Shown piece after piece: positions 23,883-35,900 of a stretch of 64,000 nt of DNA; the first letter of the stretch is position 1, and each line of letters begins with the position of its first letter. The notes below the pieces were generated by a model that was not told the DNA's origin, ran no database searches, and saw only the letters and a list, made by a program, of their open reading frames with translations. Both the position numbers and the translations under genes were made by a program. This DNA is from Choristoneura fumiferana (lineage: Eukaryota; Arthropoda; Insecta; Lepidoptera; Tortricidae), in contig NC_133493.1 of assembly GCF_025370935.1 (NCBI RefSeq), positions 6,824,904-6,888,903 on the forward strand, read 5' to 3'.

Positions 23883-25484
23883 AAAGCCGGTGACCTAAGA
23901 CACACACTCAAGTTATTGTCCAAACTATACAGTGAAATTGCTACATTTGAAAATATACATAATCTTCGTCGGCACTCAAACGATTAAAAAGAGTGTGTAA
24001 TTTAATCTTCTAATCATTACATTAATGATAACAGCCCTAATCAGCCATGGATGCGAAATAAAAATCATCTAAATTATTAAAAAGTTTGAAATAAGTTTCA
24101 ATCTGCTAATTTCTCAGATTGTTTAATTTTAAAACCAAATAAATTCAAGAAAGTGCAATGAAACCGAGAATTTTAAAACAGGTCATTTCTAATTTCTGGT
24201 TACGGTAGTACTATTAGTTATTCTGTGCTTATGATGGGAAAAGTTAGTAACTCAATAAAAGTTATACAACATAATATACATAATTATAGAGCCTAGAAAG
24301 GCAAATAAAGAAACTGTAGGGATCAAAATAATGTCAACATTCCCTAAACCATTTTGTTACATGTTTAATAAATCTAATTTTGGGAATGTAAAATTTCGGA
24401 TCCTCTATGAAATACGAATGAGTTTACTATTCCCTAAAGGTCACCCTCAGAGTTACGGTATAGATCTGTTCTTCGATAAAATGGTATGTTGATGGAGGTA
24501 ATCTAATATGTAGGACATTGCAGTAGGAACAAAATATTCAAATTATGGCCTTACCTTTTTTCTGACACCAACAGAACAGTCGCTGCCCTAAAAACTCTAT
24601 AGAACTTTCGTCGTTTTGTCAAATTGCGGCAAACACTTTTGTACATAAACGTAGTAATAATAGGTCATAATAATAAACATAGTAAAAAGTGGCATGTTGA
24701 AATCAAAAAGATGATCTAAAATTATGTATCTTATAACTATAACATATATCTTACCAATACCAAGAAAAGGGTTAAAGCAGAATGATAGTTTTTTTGTGAA
24801 TTTCTACGTAAGTGATGTTGATGTTAATAATCTTATTATAATAATATGTACACAATTCTCAATACTATTAATATTTTAACGGCCACACTTTATGATAACG
24901 CCACCTATGTGAAACACTCAGAACCATTTCAAACTTTTGAAGCTGGTTTCAGTCGCCGAAGTTAGCATCAATGCGTTTCGCTAATACCGCAATACGTGCG
25001 TTCGTTTCATTATTAGTTCAGTAGCGACCTAATAGATGGTGCTTAGTCGCAAAAATATAAAATCATCTACGTATACCTTCAAAACTCTGATACAAACGGA
25101 TTGAACTAACATATAAAAGTGCAGATTAACTGATGACCTGACTCATAAAATCCTATCTCGATCCTAGAAAGCAAAAAAAATTGCAAAGATGTTCCCTTTA
25201 TATGATGTACATATACACTGGGTAATCTTATGATTGCATAATCTTGGGCATAATAAATGATAGTTGCCTGGGGCATCCAGTGAGGGTAGGTATGGTACGT
25301 TGCTTACCCTGCTGCTGGGTGTGGCGGGTGGATGTGAGTGCAGCTGCTAGCGCTGCCTTACTAGGTAGGTACATGGTAATGATACTCGTAGTTGCCACAT
25401 TGGCGTGCGGTGGGTCCAGGGTAGGTACCTACTTGTTTACACCTGCAGTAGCACGCCAGCCCACTGTTGTTGCAACCCTAGTGC
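23883..25484. other. AT-rich intergenic DNA upstream of CDA-a, nothing recognised
   Basis: No repeat end, splice-supported exon or known motif was seen. 25244-25470 is unusually GC-rich for this region but has no recognisable domain in any frame. Confidence 0.4.
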
Positions 25485-25700
25485 TCATTATCATCATCAT
25501 CATCATCAGCCGGAAGACGTCCACTGCTGAACAAAAGCCTCCCCCTTAGAACGCCACAATGAACGACAACTCGCCACTTGCATCCACCGGTTTCCCGCAA
25601 CTCTCACGATGTCGTCAGTCCACCTGGTGGGAGGCCTGCCAACGCTTCGTCTTCCGGTTCGTAATCGCCACTCGAGGACTTTTCTCCCCCAACCCTAGTG
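25485..25700 (+). repeat. Retroposon fragment (GAAGACGTCCACTGCTGAAC)
   Basis: It begins with a CAT repeat, then the GAAGACGTCCACTGCTG block and CCCGCAACTCTCACGATGTC. Related fragments lie at 26579-26770, 30010-30110 and 40532-40722. These are antisense remnants of LINE 3' coding ends. Confidence 0.55.
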
Positions 25701-26055
25701 CTGCCTACCCTCAATGCACACCGCAGTCACCCATTGATCATCATAATCATATTGTCATTCATTTAAATACTATTTTCTGAGATTTTTGTCTTGCTTAGAG
25801 ATATAAGCGATCATTTCACAATGGGTAGGTCAAGGTGCCCCAAAGACGATTATACAAGAAGTAATCAATCTCAATCAATGCGACAGCCGTTTCCTGCAAA
25901 CATTTTGCCAATCAATGGATTTCCCCATTTCTACATTTCCATTGAAAAACGAAATCTAAAACGACAATCAATAAAAAACACCTTTAGCTCACAATCTGAT
26001 CTAAATCAGCAAATCAATTCAATGAATTAGGTACTCTATTCGTATCACTATTTTA

Positions 26056-26113
26056 GATAAACCAATAGTTTTGATAATAATAGCATCCGCCGATAAACTG
26101 GTGCCTATATAAA
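26056..26113 (+). promoter_or_regulatory. CDA-a core promoter: GATAA sites and TATA box
   Basis: GATAA occurs at 26056-26060, 26073-26077 and 26092-26096. TATATAAA starts at 26106, about 50 bp before the ATG. The last two GATAA sites are 19 bp apart and the second begins 14 bp before the TATA box. This layout is shared with CDA-b and CDA-c. GATA factors drive insect midgut genes, which fits the inferred expression site. Transcription factor binding is inferred. Confidence 0.6.
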
Positions 26114-26156
26114 TAATTGGGGCTTGATTTCCGCCCTAGTCGTTATGTGTATCAAG

Positions 26157-29100
26157 ATGAAGTGGCTTTTGGTGCTAGCGTTGTTCGTGGCAGTCTGGGC
26201 GCAGGAGGAAAGTGAAGAAGAAGGTCTGACTCTGGCTGAGCCTTGTGATGCTGAGAGTTGCCAACTGCCTGACTGCAGATGTTCCAGCACAAATATTCCA
26301 GGAGGATTAGCGGCTAGGGATGTTCCGCAGGTAATCATAAAAAGTTGAATTCTTAGCTAATGTATATTTTGAAAAAGCTGCTGGGCGGTTTTTTTTAGTT
26401 TAACAGGGGTCCTATAGAAATGTTATATAAGTTATAATTATTTGACACGTTTATTAAGCTAAAGGGATGTGTGACGTGTTTTGCTAGTCAACTTATTTTA
26501 ATGGAGTATTTATAACCATATCTGTCTCTATTCTCATATAATCATGATTAAGTTTTCGTGTAAGTGAGCGTCCTACGGTTGAGATGATGATGATGATGAT
26601 ATATGATAATCTACTTGGTCTTGGTACTTGGAAGACGTCCACTGCTGGTGCTGCTGGTCTTCCCCTTAGAACCGGTTGCCCGCAACTCTCACGATGTCCA
26701 TGTAGTGGTAGGGAGGCCTGCCAACGCTTTGTTCTCCAGTTCATGGTCACCATTCAAGGAACTTTTTTCCCCCAATGGTGTAGTTTAATGTTATGTATTA
26801 TTTAAAGAAGTGTGACTCATAGTTAACGAGACCTAAAAAATCTTTATCTTTCAGTTCGTCCTCGTCACTTTCGATGACGGTGTCAACGTTATCAACATCA
26901 ACACCTACCGCAACGATCTCTACAATCGTTTGAACACCAACGGCTGCCCTGCTGGCACCACCTTCTTCATCAACCATGAATACACCGACTATCAAATTGT
27001 CAACGAGCTCTATAACCGTGGTTATGAAATTGCACTGCACTCTCTGAGTCATCAGACACCACAAACGTACTGGGCTGAAGCCACATATGATGACATGAAG
27101 TTGGAATTTGGTGACCAAAGGATTCAAATGTCTCATTTCGCCAACATCCCTTATGATGAGATTAAAGGTAAGTTTAGATATTATGCTTTCTTTTTAATTT
27201 TTAAGTTTGATGTCTTCTAATTTTTTTTATTATTTTGTTAGTTAGTTACTATTGTTAGTGCAGTCGAAGTTTATCAAATTTATTTTCATAAATCCTGACT
27301 TTTTTAACATACATTTCTACAGACCAAGCCTGTTGTCAGTTTTTCCATTGTGGTATTTTAATAAATTTAGAAGTCTCATTTCATTGAAAAGTTTTTTTTT
27401 TTACAGTAATTAGTTATTACAAAACGATTTGTATTTTATGAAGTACACGGGGACTTACGAGCTTAGATGATCATTTCTACATCTGAATTAAATTTACTGT
27501 CGTATAAATACGAAATTTTTTCAATAGTAAGCAAATTTACTTTATGCTTCAAAAGTAGATCAGAGGCGAGAGTCAAGTGAGTACTTTAGTCCCTAGGGCG
27601 TAAATGTAATAAATTTTTAAATTTACTTCGAATGTCTTAGATAAACTCAAACAGCCATGCGATTTTGTTATATCTGTGTCTGGTTGGAAAAAAATACTTA
27701 CCGCGGAAACTTTGAAACTGTTGTAGAGCGTAAATCATAAACACTTAAAATAAATTGATTATTCTCACAATAAGTGATAGTGAAAATTATGATGTCGAGT
27801 AAAGAGCAAAAGAATTAATTTCTTTTGGCGCCGAAATCTAGAAAGATTTATTTAAAAACCTATGAAAGTTTTATGGACTGGACGAATAAAAAACGCATTA
27901 ATTCTTTCACAGAAAGCGTTTTCTCGCAATCGAAGTGAAAAATAGAGTTTTCACCTTGATACTAAAAGTCAAAATAAACCCTTGGATAAATAGACACCAC
28001 CTCACTAACCACCTCGGGTATATATTGGCTTATTTTAGTCCCTCGATAAAAAATATACTATTGATGTTTTTGCCAATACAGCTTGCACGTAACAACCTTA
28101 GGAGGGTAAAATAATTTTTTGTTCAACAAGGTATATAATTTAATTTGCTGATTCAATAATGATAATAAAAATGACGAGTTGTGGTTCACATTATGTGATA
28201 TTAAACAAATTATTGACCAACAAGTAAACGGGATTTTGTTATTCTTATCATACTTATATATTCCGTTAATCAATCAAGATAAATTTGCACAGTAAATCTT
28301 AATTGAAATCTAAACTGTGGAAACAGCAATCAAGATTAAAGTAATAAACCTAAGATAAAGGTCTTTTAAACTGTAACTAACACAATTGTAAAATTCGCCC
28401 CCTTCCCCGCTAACGGTCTTATCTAAAAGTCTTATAATGTTAGTTACAACAGTTTACAGGAAGACAGATGAACCAGTAAATTTGTTATAATGCTTTTCAT
28501 CTAATCAATAATATTGGTTTAGTATTTTGATATTGTTAGGCGTAATTTACATCTCTCAGTTTTCTTTTCGACTTCTTGAACAATTTCTAAAATCTATTTG
28601 TTTTCCTTTTCTAGTACTACCATTACCCTTCGTTAGACTTTGTTATACCCACAGCCAAAAACTACAATTAGTGATACAGTTATAATATAAACATGTAGAT
28701 TATTATTATAGAAACAGAATTGAGGCATTTACTTTATTAAATACACATCATATTTACGACTTATTTAGTTCAATGAGAGAATAACATATTTTATTTGCTA
28801 GTATGTCAACCAAAGCATCTGTCTAATTACAGGAATCCGTATCCCGTTCCTCCAAATGACCGGCAACGCTTCCTTCCAAGTTATGAAAGACTTCGGCCTC
28901 ACCTACGACTGCACTTGGCCAACCATCAATCAACTAGACCCTGGCCTCTGGCCCTATACCCTGGACTACGAATCTACCCAGGAGTGTACTGTGCCTCCGT
29001 GCCCTACTGCTTCTATTCCTGGTGTCTGGACCCTGCCTATGGTCAGCTGGTTGGATCTGAATGGTGCAGCGTGTGCGATGGTTGACTCCTGTTTCGCAGT

Positions 29101-31849
29101 GTAAGTAGCAGTATTAAACTTAAAGTACCATCTAAGGTAGAAACAGCTGCAATAAACAAAAGTTAGCTAGATTATTTACAGACAGGGTAACGGAAACAGT
29201 GACTGCTTAACGCGAGATATTGTCCACTATAAGAAAAACTGTTTTGTTTTGCGCTTATTAGTACTAATTTACTGTACATCCCTTCTCAATTTCATTAATG
29301 TTTTTTTTATTACGGCCGGATAGTGCCGAATGGTTAGAGAATCTGATTACGACGCTGGAATCATCGGATTCGATCTCCAACACACATTATGAACGTGGTG
29401 GCACACATTATGATACACCTTTGATACTTAATTATGTATTTAAATATGTTTATCAAAAGTAAAAGCATAGTTAAGGATCCTTAACAAATGATTTGCTTAC
29501 TTTAGTACTAGATGAATTGGTGTAAATTTTTTCGTGGTTTATTATTTATTTTCGGTACATCCATATATTTAAAAGTCAAATGTTTGAATAGTATTCCGTT
29601 CACATTGAACGCAATCTTAGTTAACCCTCTAAGTTATAAATAAATCATTATCATTTACAGACCTCCACTTAACGACGAAGACGCCTGGTTCAATTTCATC
29701 GTCACCAACTTCGAGAGGCACTATCTCGGCAACCGCTCACCTTTCGGTTTCTACGTCCATGAGTGGTACGTCGCTGAGCGTATCAACCCCGCTGTCAACC
29801 GTGCCTTCGTTAGATTCCTTGACATGATCAACAACATGCAAGATGTGTTCATGGTAAGTACCTATCTTAAACATGTCCACTGATACTGAGTCAAAGAAGG
29901 AGTATTTCAACAGGGGGTTGTATTAGTTCGACTGAACACTCCTTTTCTTGTGTTTGGCGACTATACATTGATGACGATATACATTGATCGATGAGGTGAT
30001 CATAATCGGTTGTGAATCGATCGTGATCATAGCCAGAAGACGTCCACTGCTGAACATAGGCCTACCCCTTAGAACGCCACAATGAACGACAACCCGCCAC
30101 CCCCCGCCCCGACCCACGCGACCTTCTGAAATATTAAACCAGCTTATGTAGTTTGCGATGCATAACTTGGGGATCTTCAAAAAACGAGCCTACTCGTTTC
30201 TCAAAGGGCCGGCAACGCATCCGTAACTCAGCCTATGTTATGGGCGGCGGTGATTTTCCATCAGGTTTCCTGCGCGTTTTCCCCCTATCATATAAAAAAA
30301 AGATATGCACAAGGATCGCAGACTGGAAACACAAATGAAGGAACAAATATAATATAACAAACAATTAAATATGTATTTAAAATAAACCCAAACATTGCGA
30401 TTTCATCCATGCTATGGCTCAACGTAAAGATGATCTTAAATATACGAATGTTATTAGAAAATGCTTTACTTCCCCAATACTTCCCCAATGTTTCACGTGG
30501 CTATTGTTTCATTTCCCAACGCACGATTTTTCGGAATTTTCATAAAACAAACCTAACCTAACCTACTGAGTTCTATAAAAGCAAAATAAAATCATAAGAA
30601 AATAGACTGAGAAAAATTTTTGGTTTCATAGAAAATTGAGACTGGGAAATGAAACAGTTGCCAAATGAAACATTTGGTAAACAATAATTGTGCTAAAAGC
30701 CAGGATACCAGTGTACAAATACTATGTATTTAGATACAACCCCGTAAGAGGGTCACAACAAATTTACGTAGGTTTTTAAATCTAATTGTTTATTAAAAAT
30801 ATCGTCTATATTGATACTAAGATTGGTTTTACTTAGTTTATTGTCACTTTAGAGCCTGCTCACTTTTGTCTTATTTTAATGAAAAAAAAAATATTATAGT
30901 GATTGGTTATTTGGAGTCTTTTTGTATTTTTTATTTCAACTGCAAATTTGTTACTTTTACGGTTATCCCGTAAAACCATCGAAAATACAAACTGAGACAT
31001 GGATGCAAAGAAAAACCGGGCGCTGACCACTGAACTGGAGTGATAGTGTAGGGTGTAGCACGCAGCACGGAATGCCGAGAACCTGGGTTCGATTCCCAGC
31101 GCTGGTCTCTTTTCTGTTTTTTTTTTGTGCATCCATGTCTCAGTTTGTATTTTTGAAAAAAATAGTGCTTGAGAAGAAAAAGTTTTATAACTTCTTGTCT
31201 CGTATTCAAGGTGAACGCTGCTGACGTGATTGACTGGGTTAAGGATCCAGTGCCAGTTGATGAGTACAAGCAGAAGCCTTGCAAGAACATCCAGCAGACC
31301 ACCTGCCCGGCGGCAAACTGTGGTCCTCTGACTTCAGACCATAATATATGGGTAAGAATATAACTGCTATTATTTAGATTTTCAGAGTAAATATACGTTT
31401 TAAAATAGGTTCAGCTGTTTTAAAATATTGAACCGTCATTTTAAAATGACAATATCGGAGGTTTTGTAATTTTTCTAAGTTGGTTAGGTTAACACTGTTT
31501 ACTGTTGCTACAACCTACTTCGCTATTTTAAACAAGATGCAGGTTGTTCCCATTTAGATTTGCAGTGATTGATTACCAATGTAGCGAAACTTCAAACAGC
31601 TAAACAACAACGTCTATACATGGCATGTATCTATTTTAAAAATGGATGCTAGTTACCAATTATATACTGTACAACAATTTAGTTAGATTATGCTCACTTT
31701 CTCACCATTTTTGGCCTGAGAAAATTTAAATTTGTTTAGGCGTTGTCTCATAAAGTTTTTATTTTTATTTTCAGTCTTCGTACTACATGTCCATCTGCAA
31801 TGTTTGCCCTAGCAGCTACCCGTGGCTTGGGAACCCACTCGGCCAGTAA
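26157..31849 (+). CDS. Chitin deacetylase, group V midgut type (CDA-a), 6 exons, 387 aa
   Basis: Predicted secreted carbohydrate esterase family 4 enzyme that removes acetyl groups from chitin GlcNAc, probably in the midgut peritrophic matrix. Coding exons are 26157-26330, 26855-27167, 28833-29100, 29661-29853, 31211-31351 and 31775-31849. All introns are GT-AG and the phases agree. Residues 1-15 are a signal peptide, followed by a Glu-rich linker and a Cys-rich segment ending IPGGLAARDVPQ. The NodB domain then shows TFDDG (D65, D66), HSLSH (metal ligands H120, H124), IRIPF (R165), DCTWP (D188) and FYVHEW (H285). The C-terminus is NPLGQ. There is no chitin-binding or LDLa domain, as expected for group V insect CDAs of about 380 aa. 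I chose the MKW start, not the in-frame ATG 12 nt upstream, because both paralogues start MKW. Exon 4 is 6 nt longer than in CDA-b and CDA-c. Confidence in family is high; activity is inferred from intact motifs. Confidence 0.93.
26579..26770 (+). repeat. Retroposon fragment in CDA-a intron 1
   Basis: A GAT repeat, then GGAAGACGTCCACTGCTG and CCCGCAACTCTCACGATGTC. It is the same family as 25485-25700 and occupies much of the 524-bp intron just before exon 2. Confidence 0.55.
27784..27935 (+). pseudogene. Crypton-like tyrosine recombinase fragment in CDA-a intron 2
   Basis: The + strand reads APKSRKIYLKTYESFMDW and INSFTESVFS, matching 13086-13270 closely. It has a premature stop and a 1-nt shift upstream. 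Like the other copy it stops resembling the family after ESVFS. Confidence 0.45.
29314..29400 (+). repeat. tRNA-derived SINE head in CDA-a intron 3
   Basis: It carries GGCCGGATAGTGCCGAATGG, TTAGAGAATCTGATTACGAC and a degraded B box (GGATTCGATCTCC). It is an older relative of 8068-8148. Confidence 0.6.
30010..30310 (+). repeat. Two retroposon fragments in CDA-a intron 4
   Basis: 30032-30115 is the AGAAGACGTCCACTGCTGAA family. 30170-30300 carries CTCAAAGGGCCGGCAACGCA and GGGCGGCGGTGATTTTCC, a second common lepidopteran repeat ending in an A-rich run. Confidence 0.55.
30481..30681. repeat. Small inverted array with CCTAACCTAACCT core
   Basis: The left arm (AATGTTTCACGTGGCTATTG, TTTCATTTCCC) pairs with the right arm 30642-30677 (GGGAAATGAAACAGTTGCCA, AATGAAACATT). 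Between the arms is AACCTAACCTAACC at 30550-30563. It has the same architecture as the larger array at 52600-53690. Confidence 0.5.
30883..31160 (+). mobile_element. tRNA-core foldback retroposon in CDA-a intron 4
   Basis: The left arm ends AATACAAACTGAGACATGGA TGCA and the right arm begins TGCATCCATGTCTCAGTTTG TATTTT: a perfect inverted repeat of about 25 bp. Between them is a tRNA-like core with B box GGTTCGATTCC. Further left is the outer block TTTTACGGTTATCCCGTAAA. ATAGTG flanks both sides and may be part of a TSD. It ends about 55 bp upstream of exon 5. Confidence 0.6.
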
Positions 31850-31974
31850 GGAATTAAACTACCAAGATGTTATTCTTGGTCCAAACCGTTCACATTCAAA
31901 TCTCAACGAAAATAATTCAAATTGCTGAGTGAATTTGATGAAAATGATAAATATAATTATTGTTCACATTTTGT

Positions 31975-31980
31975 ATTAAA
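31975..31980 (+). terminator. Candidate poly(A) signal of CDA-a (ATTAAA)
   Basis: ATTAAA lies about 126 bp after the stop codon. No AATAAA was seen closer, so this common variant is the best candidate. Confidence 0.4.
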
Positions 31981-32932
31981 TAGAGGTTCCTGAGACATAC
32001 ATTTTGTTTAATTTTGATTATGTGTTGTGCCAGATTGCTTTACAGAACAGTTTCTAGCAACGCCTAACGTGCTTCAACTACCACAAAATTTACAACCAAT
32101 ATCCAGGTATAATACCCAGGTAATCCACAAAAACGTGTGGCTTTCAAACAAATCTTATGATTCACGACTTCTCGGTTAACTCACCTGTCTCGTTTAGGAG
32201 ATAATAAGCCACGTAAACAGGCAAATGGAATAAAGTTATAAAAGCCTTCATAACTTATATTATTTCGTATTTTGAGAAGCATTCAAGTAATAAATATTTA
32301 CACGCGAGATGATTTTATTTTATTCTTAAGTGATAGAATTGCGTGCAATGAGATTAAGAGTAAGATAAATGTGATCTTTAAGGATGTTCATTCCATTTGG
32401 TAGGAGGATTTTAAACGCTGCATCTCGACCACGCTCTAAAGCCTTCTTCCTTGACTTGTGACAGCGTTTTTAAATCCTATATTATAAATATGAAAGTTTG
32501 GTTTTTAGTTACCACATTGACGCGAGCAGGCAATGATGGACTTCAACAAACTAAATCTTAAACGAATGACTAGGAGTCCACTGCAGTTACTGCAACAGAC
32601 TGTAGGGATATGGTGGTCTGATGTATCTCTAGTAGGTAGGTACTTTGTTGTACGGAGTATGTCAATCCAGTTACGTTGTGCCAATCACACAATCATTTTT
32701 AAGGGAATGATTATGCGTTGTGTGACATGAATCTCGTCAATTGATGTATTATCACGGTGTTCGATTCAACGTGTTACTCTATCACGTAAAAACAACTCAA
32801 CTCATTTGAATGAAATAGTGCACACAGATAGAATACTTTTTATTCCAAAATATTTTATTTTTTTTGCTGACGAAGTAGCAGGCAACAGCTAGTAAGAAAT
32901 AAATAAATCTATTTTATAACTACTAGTATTTA
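31981..32932. other. Tail-to-tail gap between CDA-a and CDA-b
   Basis: About 1 kb of AT-rich DNA separates the two converging 3' ends. No repeat end or gene was recognised. Confidence 0.4.
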
Positions 32933-32938
32933 TTTATT
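32933..32938 (-). terminator. Poly(A) signal of CDA-b (AATAAA)
   Basis: On the - strand AATAAA lies about 52 bp after the CDA-b stop codon. Confidence 0.6.
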
Positions 32939-32989
32939 GGGTGTACACATAATTTAATATACATAATTGGTAAGCCGAACTGAATATTT

Positions 32990-35900
32990 TCATTGTCCCA
33001 GGGGATTTCCTAGCCAAGGATAAACGTTGGGGCACACGTTGCAGATCTGCATCCAAAAGGCGGACTGAAACAGAAAGTTATATGTTTACAAAACTTGGCA
33101 TCTCTTAATTTACCTCGAAATCGAGGAATTTATTGGTAGAAACAAAACTCATCATCATCATCATCCCAGCCTATATACGTCCCACTGCTGGGCACAGGCC
33201 TCCTCTCAGAACAAGAGGGAGAGGGGAGGGGAGAAACAAAACTAATACAGTACAACTAGAATGTTAATGCCGCTCAGAACTCGTCGGTTTTCTTCATTTT
33301 CCTTAAGATTCTAATGAGATAGAAAAATAAAACCGATCTTTAGTTTCAAGCTCCGAGATCGACATTAGCATTAGTAAAACATATCATCAGATTCAAATTT
33401 AAAATTCAAAAGGAATTGGAAACTTAAAAATAAATGCCGAATTGGTACGTGTGTTTTGTAACAGATAACAAAAATTTCCTAGTATGATTATCTTAGTTGT
33501 TTATCATTTGATATCAAGGCCAAAAATGTATGAGCTTTATCAATTAATGCAACATTTTTACAGCGATATTGACCGACTGTAAAGACTTAATAAGGTATAT
33601 ATTATGGTTTTTTTATAATATTATTGGTAATATCATATTTTTTGTTTGCATGTGGTTTACTCTTACTGGGATAGGTTGTTACTTGACAGTATCATCTTCC
33701 ATGAAATTTAATGCATTATTTTCTATAGTATCGTAATTTTCATAATTATTTTACTCGTATGTGCTTTTTCGATCAATTTTTCAGAAGCGAATGACATTGA
33801 TGACTTTTTTTTGCACTTACACGCACGGAATCACAACTAGTTTTCACCACTTTTATCTGTCACAGGGTGTAAGGTAAGGTAGAAAGAAATAGTAAATGCG
33901 ATTGCAAGCGTCGGTGCGTTATAGTAAAACGGGCTCAGATCCGTCAGATTCCTCTTTTTAACCGAGTTCAAAAATGGAAGAGGTTCTCAATTCGAGTGTT
34001 TTTTTTTTGTGTATGTTTGTTACGCGATAACTCCGCCAATTGTGGGCTGAATTTCAAAATTCTTTTTTAGTTCTAAAAGACATACTTCCGGGGTGGTTCC
34101 ATTGACACGACGTCAGGATCTGATGATGAGATCTTAGGGAAATCGAGGGCAACCCTCGAATTTTTAAAGCACACCTATAGCGATTTTGACATTTTTAACA
34201 TTAAGTCAAGTACATTCAGAAAGTATCATTTGGTGAACTGGACACTGATAAAGAAGACCGTAGGTACCGGTACACTGTTATAAAATGATATAACTATGCT
34301 GTGTTTGAGCTTAATGGAATCGTTATGAGATGCACTTTGGCTACAAATGACTAACAACTATAAAAAAAAAATAACAAAAAATGGAACCGACTTCAAAAAC
34401 CTTGAAAATAATTTTCTACTAGTTTGAAGTCGGTGCCTCAGCACGAGCCAGCAGGAGTGATTGAAGCCCAATATAAAGTATGAAGGTGAGGTAGACGACT
34501 ATAGTTCCACTCCTGTCAATTATTTTCATGGTTTTTGAAGTCGGTTCCATTTTTCCCTATTTTTTTTATGTTATCAATAAGGTTTTGTTTTTATTTTGTT
34601 TACACTACATTAGACTAAATGGACACTTTTACATATTTATATATTATTATCACGCGTGTATGATTGGCAAAAACATAAAGGTAGTTACTAGACAAGTGTG
34701 AGTCAGTTTATCCCGTACGAAGTAAGTAGCCATAACCAGTTGGGCCGTTCTTGTCTTATACTAGCAATATATGAGCCGTTTAATTTAAAGGCACTAAATA
34801 GATACAATAAAGTAACAACTCTCACTCTGATGTTACGTAACTAAATCGGCCGTATCGAAATTTGCCGTATTCTATTTCCATAATTGGTTTTGAAGAAATG
34901 GCATTAGCTGCTTAGTCTTAACCATCGACAAGATTTGTGTTTGACACATCTGACTAATAGATCCGATATAAGCTACCGCCCAAAACATCTGGTCCATTTT
35001 GATCCCTTCCTGAACTTAAAACTTCATTGCCCTACCTCAAATGGTTCCCAGAACGATTTTCTTGAAACTCTAATAAAAGTCGTCCAAAGAACGTTTCGTC
35101 AATGAATAAACAAGTGACAATATAGAGCCCATCGCCGTAATCCTGGGCCTCTTAAGATGTAGTAATTATCATACTCTAATGAATATGAATATGGAAGATG
35201 AGATGACGATAATGATGATAAGATCTTACACTAGTACGATTAGCAAGCTGATGTAATGTGTGTTGTGTGAAGCTGAGATGATGAAACTTACCCATTGGTT
35301 GTGGGTTGAATACAGAGGTCCACAATTAGAAGCAGGACACGTAGTGCGAATAAATTCTCTGCATGGTTTTTGCTTGTATTCGTCGATGGGGATTGGTTTC
35401 CTCACCCAGTCAATCACTTCATGGGAGTTGACCTGAAATTGGAAAATGGACAAAGCTTACATTTAAAACAGAAAGTAATCAAATACGTTACGAACTTTAG
35501 ATATTTCAGTGAACCCTTTCTTACGCTAATCAGAAATGCAAACGAAGAAAGCTGTAGTGGTGTTAAGTAAACATTTTTGGTAAACAACCCAGACAGTGAA
35601 AGAGCACAAGTTTGTTGTGTCTGCGGTGTGATACCTCGTAGTTAGTGTACACAATCTTTTTTCTAGTGACATCACTTTAAAAAGTAGACAACTCAGTGGG
35701 AATAAAGTTGTTATGGAGTCACGCCACTGCTAGACTCTATCTAAAGCTTCCTTTTTATAACTAACCATAAACACATCATTCAAGTTGTTGATCATGTCCA
35801 TGAACCGGACAAAAGCGCGACGTACAGCTGGATGGATGGCTAAGTACCACTCGTGGATGTAGAAGGGGAAAGGAGCGCGGGTGCCGAGGTAATGTCTCTC

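Noticed and set aside
26145..26156. In-frame upstream ATG for CDA-a (MCIK before MKW)
   Set aside because: Both paralogues start directly at MKW followed by a good signal peptide, and their TATA-to-ATG distances match the downstream ATG.
26798..27136. Long antisense ORFs overlapping CDA exon 2 (also 36806-37114 and 47455-47646)
   Set aside because: They are mirror images of conserved CDA coding sequence and appear in every paralogue; the sense frames carry the catalytic motifs.
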